Source: Bifidobacterium pullorum subsp. gallinarum
GTDB lineage: Bacteria; Actinomycetota; Actinomycetes; Actinomycetales; Bifidobacteriaceae
NCBI RefSeq assembly: GCF_000741215.1
Contig: NZ_JGYX01000003.1
Coordinates: 124,345 to 188,344, forward strand
Length of the DNA: 64,000 bases
Direction of reading: 5' to 3'
Part shown: piece by piece, positions 27,707-35,091 of the stretch
Layout of the letters: the number at the start of each line of letters is the position of its first letter
Numbering within the stretch: position 1 is the stretch's first letter
Notes under the pieces: model-generated
What the model was told of the DNA's origin: nothing
What the model saw: the letters and a program-made list of their open reading frames with translations, nothing else
Databases searched by the model: none
Made by a program: the position numbers and the translations under genes

Positions 27707-27781
27707 TGCACGAATCGGCCGATTCTTACGTTGGCATCGCAACCATATGGCCGTTTCCGCAAGAATCCCCCGATTCGTGCA
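27707..27781. repeat. Long inverted repeat between transporter and phnW
   Basis: Arms 27707-27730 and 27758-27781 (24 nt each, TGCACGAATCGG at each outer end) pair with about three mismatches around a 27-nt loop. The left arm contains the perfect palindrome GAATCGGCCGATTC. The structure fits a partial terminator or attenuator that lowers phnWX expression relative to the transporter, or a DNA operator. Confidence 0.55.
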
Positions 27782-27835
27782 TTCCGCCCCCCACATCTGT
27801 ACACCGCAACCATCAAGAAAGGCACACCCATCACC

Positions 27836-29008
27836 ATGAACCGCGACTACAAGCTGCTGACCCCCGGTCCGCTGACCACCACCCGCACGGTCAAGGAGGA
27901 GATGCTCTTCGACCACTGCACCTGGGACGACGACTACAAGGCCATCACCCAGAAGATCCGCGCCGACCTGCTTGAACTCGCCCACTGCAACCCGTCCGAG
28001 TACACCACCGTGCTGATGCAGGGCTCCGGCACCTTCGGCGTGGAGAGCGTGCTGACCAGCGTCATCGGCGCCGACGAGAAGGTGCTGCTGTGCACCAACG
28101 GCGCGTACGGCGACCGTCAGGTCAAGATCTGCGAGCACGCCGGCATCGACTACGTGCAGTACGCCGAACCGTACGACCGGATCCCGGATACCGCGCATGT
28201 GGCCGAGATCCTCGACAACGACCCGTCAATCACCCACGTCTCGATGATCCACTCGGAGACCACCTCCGGTCTGCTCAACGACATCGAGTCGGTGGCCCGC
28301 GTGGCCAAGGCGCACGGCTGCACGTTCATCGTGGACGCGATGAGCTCGTTCGGCGGCGTGGACATTCCGGTGGCCGACTGGGGCATCGACTTCCTGGTCA
28401 GCTCCGCCAACAAGTGCATCCAGGGCGTGCCCGGCTTCAGCTTCATCATCTGCAACACGGCCAAGCTGGAGGCGTCGCGCGGCAAGGCGCGCAGCCTGTC
28501 GCTGGATCTGTGGGACCAGTGGAACACGTTGGAGAAGGACGGCGGCAAGTGGCGTTACACCTCCCCCACCCATGTGGTGCTCGCGTTCAACAGGGCGCTG
28601 GACGAGATGAAGGCCGAAGGCGGCATCCCCGCGCGTTCGGCCCGCTACGCCACCAACAACCGCATGCTGATCGCCCGCATGAAGGCGCTCGGCTTCGGCA
28701 CGTTCCTCAAGGAGCATCAGGGTCCGATCATCACCACCTTCACCTACCCGGAGGGCGTGAGCTTCGACTTCGCCGACATGTACGCGTTCATCAAGGAGCG
28801 CGGCTACGCCATCTACCCGGGCAAGCTGACCGACGAGGAGACGTTCCGCCTGGGCAACATCGGCGAGATCTACCCCGACGACATCCGCCGCGTGACCGAG
28901 CTGTTCGCCATGTACATGGCCGAGCGCGGACTGCTCGAACCCTGCGCCGGCACCACCGACATCGCCACCGCCATCGAGGCGATGGACGAGGCGTCGGCCG
29001 CCCTGTGA
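27836..29008 (+). CDS. phnW: 2-aminoethylphosphonate:pyruvate aminotransferase
   Basis: PhnW transfers the amino group of 2-aminoethylphosphonate to pyruvate, giving phosphonoacetaldehyde and alanine. The 390-aa PLP enzyme begins MNRDYKLLTPGPLTTTRTVK, the usual PhnW N-terminus. It has FIVDAMSSFGGVDIP with the cofactor Asp and DFLVSSANKCIQGVPG with the Schiff-base Lys near residue 194. ATG 27836 is 13 bases after AAAGG; the frame is open upstream but without homology. phnX follows with a 34-bp gap, completing the two-step route. Confidence 0.95.
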   Translation: MNRDYKLLTPGPLTTTRTVKEEMLFDHCTWDDDYKAITQKIRADLLELAHCNPSEYTTVLMQGSGTFGVESVLTSVIGADEKVLLCTNGAYGDRQVKICEHAGIDYVQYAEPYDRIPDTAHVAEILDNDPSITHVSMIHSETTSGLLNDIESVARVAKAHGCTFIVDAMSSFGGVDIPVADWGIDFLVSSANKCIQGVPGFSFIICNTAKLEASRGKARSLSLDLWDQWNTLEKDGGKWRYTSPTHVVLAFNRALDEMKAEGGIPARSARYATNNRMLIARMKALGFGTFLKEHQGPIITTFTYPEGVSFDFADMYAFIKERGYAIYPGKLTDEETFRLGNIGEIYPDDIRRVTELFAMYMAERGLLEPCAGTTDIATAIEAMDEASAAL

Positions 29009-29042
29009 CAACCCGATAACCGCATAGCAAAGGATGTATCTG

Positions 29043-29819
29043 ATGACCAACCGTTTCGACGCCGTGATCTTCGACTGGGCCGGCACCACCGTGGACTATG
29101 GCTGCTTCGCCCCCGTGCAGGCGTTCGTGGAAGCGTTCCGCGAGTTCGGCGTGGAGCCGACGATGGATGAGACCCGCCGGCCGATGGGCATGCTCAAGCA
29201 TGACCACATCAGGACGATGATGGGCATGGACCGCATCGCCCGCGCATGGGAGGACGCGCATGGCGCCGCCCCCACCGATGCGGACGTGGACGCCGTCTAC
29301 AGCCACTTCGAGCCCAAGCTGCTGAGCATCCTCGACCGGTTCGCCGACCCGAAGCCGGGGGTGATCGACGCCGTGGCCGCGCTGCGCGAGGCCGGATTGA
29401 AGATCGGCTCGACCACCGGCTACACCGACGCGATGATGGAGATCGTCGTGCCGAAGGCCGCCGAGCTCGGCTACGCCCCCGACCATTGGGTCAGCGCCGA
29501 CGGCACGCAAGGCTTCGGCCGCCCGTACCCGTACATGATCTTCCACAACATGCAGGTGCTGCGGCTGATGGATGTGCGCCGCGTGGCCAAGGTCGGCGAC
29601 ACGATCTCCGATATCAAGGAGGGCAAGAACGCCGGGGTGTTCACCGTCGGCGTGACCGAAGGCAGCTCGCAGATGGGCCTGTCCCTGGCCGAGTTCGAGG
29701 CGCTCTCCCCCGCCGAACAGGACCGTGAGCGGCTGATGGCGCGTGAGGCGTTCCTGGAGGCCGGCGCCGACGCGGTGATCGACACGATGGCCGAGCTGCC
29801 CGCCCTGCTGCTGGGCTGA
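29043..29819 (+). CDS. phnX: Phosphonoacetaldehyde hydrolase (phosphonatase)
   Basis: PhnX cleaves the C-P bond of phosphonoacetaldehyde to acetaldehyde and phosphate. The 258-aa HAD-fold protein starts with the nucleophile motif VIFDWAGTTVDYG. The cap Lys needed for the Schiff base is in RPMGMLKHDHIR near residue 50. GSTTGYTDAMMEIVVPKA and KVGDTISDIKEGKNAGV supply the later HAD motifs. ATG 29034 lies directly on the AAAGGA, so ATG 29043 is chosen. It is the last gene of the locus; the acetaldehyde could be reduced or oxidised by general enzymes. Confidence 0.95.
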   Translation: MTNRFDAVIFDWAGTTVDYGCFAPVQAFVEAFREFGVEPTMDETRRPMGMLKHDHIRTMMGMDRIARAWEDAHGAAPTDADVDAVYSHFEPKLLSILDRFADPKPGVIDAVAALREAGLKIGSTTGYTDAMMEIVVPKAAELGYAPDHWVSADGTQGFGRPYPYMIFHNMQVLRLMDVRRVAKVGDTISDIKEGKNAGVFTVGVTEGSSQMGLSLAEFEALSPAEQDRERLMAREAFLEAGADAVIDTMAELPALLLG

Positions 29820-29853
29820 ACGCGCTCATCGCCCCGGCATATGCCGCAGAGGC

Positions 29854-29924
29854 ACGGTTCTCAAGGCGCACGATCTCAGCTCAGCCTCAGCCTGCGGCTC
29901 CAAGCCACAGCTCGTGAGAACCGT
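29854..29924. repeat. Inverted repeat after phnX
   Basis: ACGGTTCTCA (29854-29863) and TGAGAACCGT (29915-29924) form a perfect 10-bp stem over a 51-nt spacer. The right arm abuts the next hairpin. This is the first of three inverted repeats packed between the convergent phnX and hydrolase genes. Confidence 0.5.
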
Positions 29925-29970
29925 CTTCGGGTGCGTGTTGTCGTCTCCGCGCGACAACACGCACCCGAAG
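29925..29970. terminator. Perfect 19-bp hairpin, first of a tandem pair
   Basis: CTTCGGGTGCGTGTTGTCG (29925-29943) pairs perfectly with 29952-29970 around an 8-nt loop. It is a strong bidirectional terminator candidate between convergent genes. Confidence 0.7.
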
Positions 29971-29981
29971 TGATGTCTAGG

Positions 29982-30017
29982 ATGCCGTGTTGTCGCATCC
30001 GTGCGACAACACGGCAT
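29982..30017. terminator. Perfect 15-bp hairpin, second of a tandem pair
   Basis: ATGCCGTGTTGTCGC (29982-29996), loop ATCCGT, and its complement to 30017. It shares the GTGTTGTCG core with the preceding hairpin but has different flanks. It ends 19 bp before the stop of the minus-strand hydrolase. Confidence 0.7.
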
Positions 30018-30036
30018 TTGCGTATCCTCCGCCGGT

Positions 30037-31038
30037 TCAGCGCAGGTGTTCGTTGAAGAACGTCTCCAGCTTGTCGAACGGGATCGCGTCCTTGCCACCG
30101 CCGTCATACAGGTCGGTGTGCACGGCGTCGGGGATGATCAGCAGCTCCTTGTTGTCCGTGTACGGGTTGTCCTTGACCATGGCGGCGTAGGCGTCGCGGC
30201 TGAAGTAGCAGGAGTGGGCCTTCTCGCCGTGCATCACCAGCACCGCGCTGCGGATCTCGTTGACGTACCGCAGAATCGGCTGGTTCAGGAACGACATGCA
30301 TCCGATCACGTTCCATCCGCCATTGGAGTTCAGGGAGCGGGGATGGTAGCCACGCGGGGTCTTGTAGTAGTCGTGGTAGTCCTTGACGAAGAACGGGGCG
30401 TCGTCCGGCAGCGGGTCGACCACGCCGCCGGCCAGCGCGTACTCGCCGTTGCGGCAGTCCGCGGTCCGCTGCGCGTTCAGCGCCCGCTTCTTCTCGTAGC
30501 GGGCGTCGGCGGAATCCTCCGCATCGAAGTAGCCGTTGGCGTTGACGCGGGTCATGTCGTACATGGTGGACGCCACGGTGGCCTTGATGCGGGTGTCCAG
30601 CGCGGCCGCGTTCAGGGCCATGCCGCCCCAACCGCAGATGCCGATGACGCCGATGCGTTCAGGATCCACGTTCTCCTGCACGGACAGGAAGTCGACGGCC
30701 GCCTGGAAGTCCTCGGTGTTGATGTCCGGTGAGGCCATGTAACGCGGTTCGCCGCCGCTCTCGCCGGTGAAGGACGGGTCGAAGGCGAGGGTCAGGAATC
30801 CGCATTCCGCCATCGTCTGCGCATACAGGCCCGAGGCCTGCTCCTTGACCGCGCCAAAGGGGCCGCACACCGCGATCGCGGCCAGGCGCCCGGCGGCGTT
30901 CTTCGGCTCGTACAGGTCGGCCGCCAACGTGATGCCGTACCGGTTATGGAAGGTGACCTTGCGATGGTTCACCAGCTCGCTTTGGGGGAACGTCTTGTCC
31001 CATTCCTCGGTAAGGTTCAGGGGCTTGGTATCCGCCAT
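30037..31038 (-). CDS. Alpha/beta hydrolase with Cys nucleophile elbow
   Basis: The 333-aa protein shows an alpha/beta hydrolase core: LAAIAVCGPFGAVKEQ for the oxyanion region, and IGVIGICGWGGMALNAA for the nucleophile elbow with Cys near residue 137 where most have Ser. VLVMHGEKAHSCYFS and the His of DAVHTDLYDGG complete the triad. A Cys elbow is typical of dienelactone hydrolases; the overall sequence resembles DUF1100/YcjY-like hydrolases. It has no signal peptide. AAAGGA precedes the start. A divergent MerR gene and a MerR-type promoter with a 19-bp spacer lie upstream, so it is probably an inducible detoxification or ester-cleaving enzyme. The substrate is unknown. Confidence 0.82.
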   Translation of the reverse strand: MADTKPLNLTEEWDKTFPQSELVNHRKVTFHNRYGITLAADLYEPKNAAGRLAAIAVCGPFGAVKEQASGLYAQTMAECGFLTLAFDPSFTGESGGEPRYMASPDINTEDFQAAVDFLSVQENVDPERIGVIGICGWGGMALNAAALDTRIKATVASTMYDMTRVNANGYFDAEDSADARYEKKRALNAQRTADCRNGEYALAGGVVDPLPDDAPFFVKDYHDYYKTPRGYHPRSLNSNGGWNVIGCMSFLNQPILRYVNEIRSAVLVMHGEKAHSCYFSRDAYAAMVKDNPYTDNKELLIIPDAVHTDLYDGGGKDAIPFDKLETFFNEHLR

Positions 31039-31140
31039 GGTTCATCGTCCTTTCCTTGCGATGTCCGCTGCAACCGAATCCGTCGGGTCTGCCCGGGCTT
31101 CGGAGAGCCGTGATTCCGTTCTTCCGCAACTTGCAGTATG

Positions 31141-31171
31141 ATCATAGAAGTTAAAGTCAACTTGAGGTCAA
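31141..31171 (-). promoter_or_regulatory. MerR-type promoter with 19-bp spacer
   Basis: Read on the minus strand: -35 TTGACC (31171-31166), 19-bp spacer, -10 TATGAT (31146-31141), with the dyad AAGTT, six bases, AACTT inside the spacer. An overlong spacer with an operator between the boxes is the mark of promoters activated by MerR proteins. It would drive the hydrolase with a leader of about 95 nt. The merR start lies 34 bp to the other side, so the regulator can also control itself. Confidence 0.72.
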
Positions 31172-31204
31172 GCATCATGGTGTGTCGCCGCGAAGGAGAA
31201 TCCC

Positions 31205-31636
31205 ATGCACTATTCGATCGGCGAGGTATCGGACATCACCGGCATCGCGGCGTCCACGCTCCGCTATTACGACCGTGAGGGCATGTTCCCCGCAATGGAA
31301 CGCTCCTCCGGCGGCATCCGCGTGTTCTCCGAGACGGAACTGGCCACGCTCAAGGTGATCGCATGCCTGAAATCCTCGGGCATGCCCATCAAAGACATCA
31401 AGGAGTTCCTGGACTGGTGCCAGGAGGGCGACCCGTCGATCGGCAAGCGTCGCGAGATGTTCCACCGCAGGCTCACCGAGGTCGAGTCACAGATCGCCGA
31501 ACTCGAACGCACCCGCAACATGCTGCGCTACAAGTGCTGGTATTACGACACCGCCTCCGAAGCCGGCACCGAGGACGCCGTACGGGACCTCCCCGACGAT
31601 GCCATTCCGGAGGACCTGCGCGATTACCGCATCTGA
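31205..31636 (+). CDS. MerR family transcriptional regulator
   Basis: The 143-aa protein has a winged-helix N-terminus (YSIGEVSDITGIAASTLRYY, with the usual RYYDREGMF continuation). A long dimerisation helix follows (residues about 80-115, RREMFHRRLTEVESQIAELE). The C-terminal tail is short and holds a single Cys (YKCWYYD), so metal sensing like MerR itself is unlikely. It belongs to the stress/aldehyde or small-molecule branch. It is divergent from the hydrolase gene and shares its promoter region. Confidence 0.9.
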   Translation: MHYSIGEVSDITGIAASTLRYYDREGMFPAMERSSGGIRVFSETELATLKVIACLKSSGMPIKDIKEFLDWCQEGDPSIGKRREMFHRRLTEVESQIAELERTRNMLRYKCWYYDTASEAGTEDAVRDLPDDAIPEDLRDYRI

Positions 31637-31714
31637 ACAGGGCCGCGCCAGTGGATCCGGCGACACCCTTCGGCCATCCACGAGGCCCATCTCACCCGAC
31701 ACTCCCGGCCTACT

Positions 31715-31830
31715 CCGGACTCTGCGATATCGCGACTGTGATACATGACGCAAAAACATTGGAATTCCAACGTTTTATAGACTTACAGCACAGTCACGAT
31801 GTCGCAGAGTCACGATGCATCACAGTCCGG
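31715..31830. repeat. Inverted-repeat element, copy 2
   Basis: Arms 31718-31740 and 31789-31811 (23 nt) pair with only two differences, both G-T compatible. The centre holds the near-perfect 24-nt palindrome at 31753-31776 around TTGGAATTCCAA. The outermost bases CCGGACT (31715) and AGTCCGG (31830) also match. The arms share sequence with the elements at 12394 and 32883. The element lies in the gap between merR and the small HTH gene. Confidence 0.6.
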
Positions 31831-31832
31831 AT

Positions 31833-32054
31833 TCATCCGGGAGTGTCGTCCTCCACGTAGTCGAGGATGTCGCCGGGCCGGCAGTCCAGGGCCTCGCAGA
31901 TCGCGGCGAGCGTGGAGAAGCGGATCGCGGTGACGTGGTTGTTCTTGATCTTCGACAGGTTCACGTTGGTGATGCCGACGCGGTCGGCCAGCCAGTTCAG
32001 ACTCCGACCGCGCTCGACCATCATCCGGTCCAATCGCAGGACGATCCGGCCCAC
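31833..32054 (-). CDS. Small Cro/CI-type HTH regulator (YozG-like)
   Basis: The 73-aa protein is almost entirely one HTH_XRE domain: LDRMMVERGRSLNWLADRVG, then ITNVNLSKIKNNHVTAIRFS and LAAICEALDCRPGDILDY. Such small regulators are commonly encoded beside DUF2975 membrane proteins (the YoaS/YozG arrangement), as here, with the membrane gene 38 bp upstream on the same strand. It probably represses its own operon through the palindrome near 32787. Confidence 0.87.
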   Translation of the reverse strand: MGRIVLRLDRMMVERGRSLNWLADRVGITNVNLSKIKNNHVTAIRFSTLAAICEALDCRPGDILDYVEDDTPG

Positions 32055-32092
32055 GCCGCATCACCTCCACTTATCGCTGCCATTCAAGACCG

Positions 32093-32707
32093 CTACACCA
32101 GTCCATCCATCTCATGCTGCATGGCCGCACCGCTCTCGAAGACGTGCGCCAACGACCAGCAGAGCAACCCGAGCATGACGAACACCACCGAACCCAGCCC
32201 CACGGAGACCGAAGCCCCCAGCAGGCCGCATACCGCCGCCATCACCCAGGAGACGACCGGCAGCGCGATCAGACAGGATCCCACGAAACGGAACGACCGC
32301 ACCATACGTTCGCCGAACGGCCCTTCCAATCCGCCACGGGAATGCTCCCACTCCTTCAGCCGCAGACATACATCGGCGATTTCGTGAAAGACCAACGCCA
32401 TGCATACCAGTATGGCGAGTTGGGCCACCAGCACCAACGCCACCAGCGGATAATACACCTCGTCACGCATGCGCCCACGCCCCAGATACACGTCCACGTC
32501 CAGGAACGAGCCGGACACCGAGATCGAGTCCGCATACACGCGATTTGCATCGGCATCCACCACGATTGCCGAACGGTTCATATACAACAGCACGGCTCCC
32601 ACGACCAGCCACGCCACACCAAGCCAGAGCACGATCTCTATGATTCTGGCGATCACCGATGCGATGCCGTTGCCCCTGGCCCACTTCACACCAATTACCT
32701 GTTTCAT
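32093..32707 (-). CDS. DUF2975-like four-helix membrane protein
   Basis: The 204-aa protein has four predicted membrane helices: near residues 15-38 (IIEIVLWLGVAWLVVGAVLL), 80-102 (PLVALVLVAQLAILVCMALV), 137-160 and 164-184. The segment between the first two is extracytoplasmic. ATG 32707 follows AAGGAGG by seven bases. The pairing with a YozG-like HTH gene supports DUF2975. The role of the family is unknown. A good promoter and an AT-rich palindrome lie upstream. Confidence 0.72.
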   Translation of the reverse strand: MKQVIGVKWARGNGIASVIARIIEIVLWLGVAWLVVGAVLLYMNRSAIVVDADANRVYADSISVSGSFLDVDVYLGRGRMRDEVYYPLVALVLVAQLAILVCMALVFHEIADVCLRLKEWEHSRGGLEGPFGERMVRSFRFVGSCLIALPVVSWVMAAVCGLLGASVSVGLGSVVFVMLGLLCWSLAHVFESGAAMQHEMDGLV

Positions 32708-32751
32708 GATGCAACCTCCTTGCTGCATCCATAACCATGTCCTATATCTCC

Positions 32752-32780
32752 ATAATATCCCTAAAATTAATGTTTGTCGA
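32752..32780 (-). promoter_or_regulatory. Sigma-70-type promoter of the DUF2975/HTH operon
   Basis: On the minus strand TCGACA (32780-32775), a 17-bp spacer and TATTAT (32757-32752) form a good housekeeping promoter. It lies about 45 bp before the start codon, in an AT-rich patch that stands out from the surrounding GC-rich DNA. Confidence 0.6.
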
Positions 32781-32786
32781 TAAATG

Positions 32787-32805
32787 TATATCGTTTTGCG
32801 ATATA
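32787..32805. promoter_or_regulatory. AT-rich palindrome, possible HTH operator
   Basis: TATATCG, five bases (TTTTG), CGATATA is a perfect 7-5-7 palindrome seven bases upstream of the -35 box of the DUF2975/HTH promoter. It is a good candidate site for the small XRE regulator. Confidence 0.45.
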
Positions 32806-32882
32806 TACACTGTCTCTCCCTTGGGATGACTCATTACCGTCTCCACCCATCCCCCACCCCTCAGCATCCAAGTTTCTGTTTT

Positions 32883-32908
32883 CCGGACCTGATACATCGC
32901 GACCGTGA
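32883..32908. repeat. Half copy of the dispersed repeat arm
   Basis: CCGGACCTGATACATCGCGA and the six following bases match the left arms of the elements at 12394 and 31715. No matching right arm is seen, and the dnaG stop codon follows 26 bp later. Confidence 0.4.
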
Positions 32909-32934
32909 AGCGGGAGCCCGTCAACGGCGAGCGG

Positions 32935-35043
32935 TCAGCCGACATTGTTGCCGTAGACCTGGGCCTGCAGGTCCTTGCGGGCGGTCTCCATCTGCGTAAT
33001 CTGGCCCAGGAGAGCGATCTTCTCCTCGCCATCCGGCAGCATGGCCATCTTGCGCTTGGCCGCGCCGATACGCCGCATGAACCCCATATCCAGCAGACGC
33101 GCCAGCAGTTCAGAAGCGTACTGCCGCTCCGCCGGGGTCGCCGGACGCAACTGCACCGCGGCCGCCCCGCCACCACCGATGCCGCCGGCCGGCGCGGGCA
33201 CTTCCGCCCCGTCATCGCCATGTTCCGGAGCGGGCAACGGCAACGGCATCACCGCCAGTTCGTTGATTACCGGTTCCAGCAGCGGGCCGCCGGCCTTGGT
33301 CAGGTTGTGCATCCACAGCCCCTGCGGCGTGTCGTCGCTCGGCAGCCCGCCGGCGGCGGCGATGGCCTGGAACAGGGAGCGGAACACCGGCGTCATGAAG
33401 TTCGACAGCGTCAGCTGCCCGAACCAGCCGCGGTCGATCGCCCGCGGCACCTGGATCAGCGTGGCCATGAACTGCTGTTCGCAGATGAACACGGCGTCGT
33501 CGATCCGGTAATATGTCTGTTCGTTCGCGTCGCGACGTTCGAGCGCCTTGCGTGCCGCCGGATTCGCGTACGGATTGCGCCCCGACTCCCCCCGCGGCTC
33601 GCGGGAGGCGGCACCGGCCGCACCGCACCTCCGTTTGGACGCGTAGGCGTCCTCGTCGCGCACGTTGAGGCGTCGGCGTTCGTTGGCGACCTCGCGCTGC
33701 AGGACGTCCAAGTCCACGCCGACGCGCCGTGCGGCCTTGCGGGTGTACAGGTCGTGCAGCGACCGGTCGCGGATCTGGGCGATCAGTGGGGCCACGGCCT
33801 TGACCGCGCCCATCTGCCCGGTGGTGAAGGTGGTGTCGAACCGCCCGATCGCCGCGTCGATGACGAAGTCGTACAGCGGTTTGGCCCGCTCAATCAGCGA
33901 GCGCACCGCCTCGTTGCCGCGTTCGATGCGCAGGTCGCAGGGGTCGAGGTTGTCGTCGGCCACGGCCACGAAGGTCTGGCTCAGGAACGCTGAGTCCAGG
34001 CCGAAGGCGTGCAGCGCGGCCTTCTGTCCGGCCGCGTCACCGTCGAAGGTGAAGACGATGCGCGAGCTCAGCGCCTGCCCCTCGACCTTCAGCGGCCCGA
34101 TGAGCTGGATGGCGCCGAGGGAGTCGTCGGCGATGAGACGGCGGACGATCTTGGCGTGCTCCGCGCCGAACGCCGTGCCGCAGGTGGCGATGGCCGTGTC
34201 CACGCCGGCCAGGTGGCAGGCCATCACGTCGGTGTACCCCTCCACGATGACCACCTGACGCTTCTTGACGATGGCGGCCTTGGCCAGGTCGATGCCGTAC
34301 AGCACCTGGGTTTTGCGGTACAGCTGCGTATCCGGGGTGTTGATGTATTTGGCCGCGATCGCATCATCCTCGTACAGTTTGCGCGCGCCGAACCCGAGCG
34401 TGCGTCCGGTCGAATCGCGGATCGGCCAGGTCACGCGGCCGCGGAAGTAGTCATAGACGCCGCGTTGGCCGCGCCGCGCCAGCCCGGCGTCGAGCATCTC
34501 CTGCTGGGTGAATCCCTTGCTCGCCAGGTGGCGGACCAGGTTATCCCACCCTTGCGGCGCATAGCCACAGCCGAAGCGTTCGCAGTCGGCCTGACTGAAG
34601 TTGCGCCCGCCCAGCAGCTTGCGCGCGGCCAGCGCCTCCTTGCTCATGATCTGGGAGACGAAGAAGCGTTGCGCCTCCTCGTTCGCCTCCAGCAGGCGCG
34701 CCCGCTTCGAGCCGGTATGCTCGTTGCGTCCGGAACCGGATTCGTAGTGCAGTTCGATGTGGTAGCGGTCAGCCAGCACCTCGACCGCCTCGCGGAAGTC
34801 GATGTTCTCCTGCTGTTCGACGTATCCGAACACGTCGCCGCCCAGACCGCAGCCGAAGCAGTGCCAGACGCCGAGCGAGGGGCGGACCGAGAAGCTCGGG
34901 GTCTTCTCGTCGTGGAACGGGCAGAGGCCGACGTAGGTGCCGGTGCCGGAAGGCTTCAGGGTTACGGATGCGGATACGATGTCGTACAGGTCCGCGGCAG
35001 CGCGCACCTTCTCCACGTCTTCCTTCTTGATCATTCCGGCCAT
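32935..35043 (-). CDS. dnaG: DNA primase
   Basis: DnaG lays RNA primers at the replication fork. The 702-aa protein has the CHC2 zinc-binding domain (GLCPFHDEKTPSF, then WHCFGCGLGGD, residues about 40-65). The RNAP core includes GFGARKLYEDDAIAAKYINTP in part, and the TOPRIM domain has VIVEGYTDVMACH and FTFDGDAAGQKAA. The C-terminal region ends in a helicase-interaction-like domain. The start is taken at the first Met (MAGMIKKEDVEK); the Met three codons later is an alternative. dgt and alr lie upstream on the same strand. Confidence 0.95.
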   Translation of the reverse strand: MAGMIKKEDVEKVRAAADLYDIVSASVTLKPSGTGTYVGLCPFHDEKTPSFSVRPSLGVWHCFGCGLGGDVFGYVEQQENIDFREAVEVLADRYHIELHYESGSGRNEHTGSKRARLLEANEEAQRFFVSQIMSKEALAARKLLGGRNFSQADCERFGCGYAPQGWDNLVRHLASKGFTQQEMLDAGLARRGQRGVYDYFRGRVTWPIRDSTGRTLGFGARKLYEDDAIAAKYINTPDTQLYRKTQVLYGIDLAKAAIVKKRQVVIVEGYTDVMACHLAGVDTAIATCGTAFGAEHAKIVRRLIADDSLGAIQLIGPLKVEGQALSSRIVFTFDGDAAGQKAALHAFGLDSAFLSQTFVAVADDNLDPCDLRIERGNEAVRSLIERAKPLYDFVIDAAIGRFDTTFTTGQMGAVKAVAPLIAQIRDRSLHDLYTRKAARRVGVDLDVLQREVANERRRLNVRDEDAYASKRRCGAAGAASREPRGESGRNPYANPAARKALERRDANEQTYYRIDDAVFICEQQFMATLIQVPRAIDRGWFGQLTLSNFMTPVFRSLFQAIAAAGGLPSDDTPQGLWMHNLTKAGGPLLEPVINELAVMPLPLPAPEHGDDGAEVPAPAGGIGGGGAAAVQLRPATPAERQYASELLARLLDMGFMRRIGAAKRKMAMLPDGEEKIALLGQITQMETARKDLQAQVYGNNVG

Positions 35044-35091
35044 GGTTTCCAGAGTACCGCGTGGGAGCGGATTACGCCGCGCCCGACGCCG

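Noticed and set aside
24632-28198. 1188-aa minus-strand open frame across the phosphonate locus
   Set aside because: Low-complexity His/Arg/Gly-rich translation, antisense to clear homologues; no ribosome site or family resemblance.
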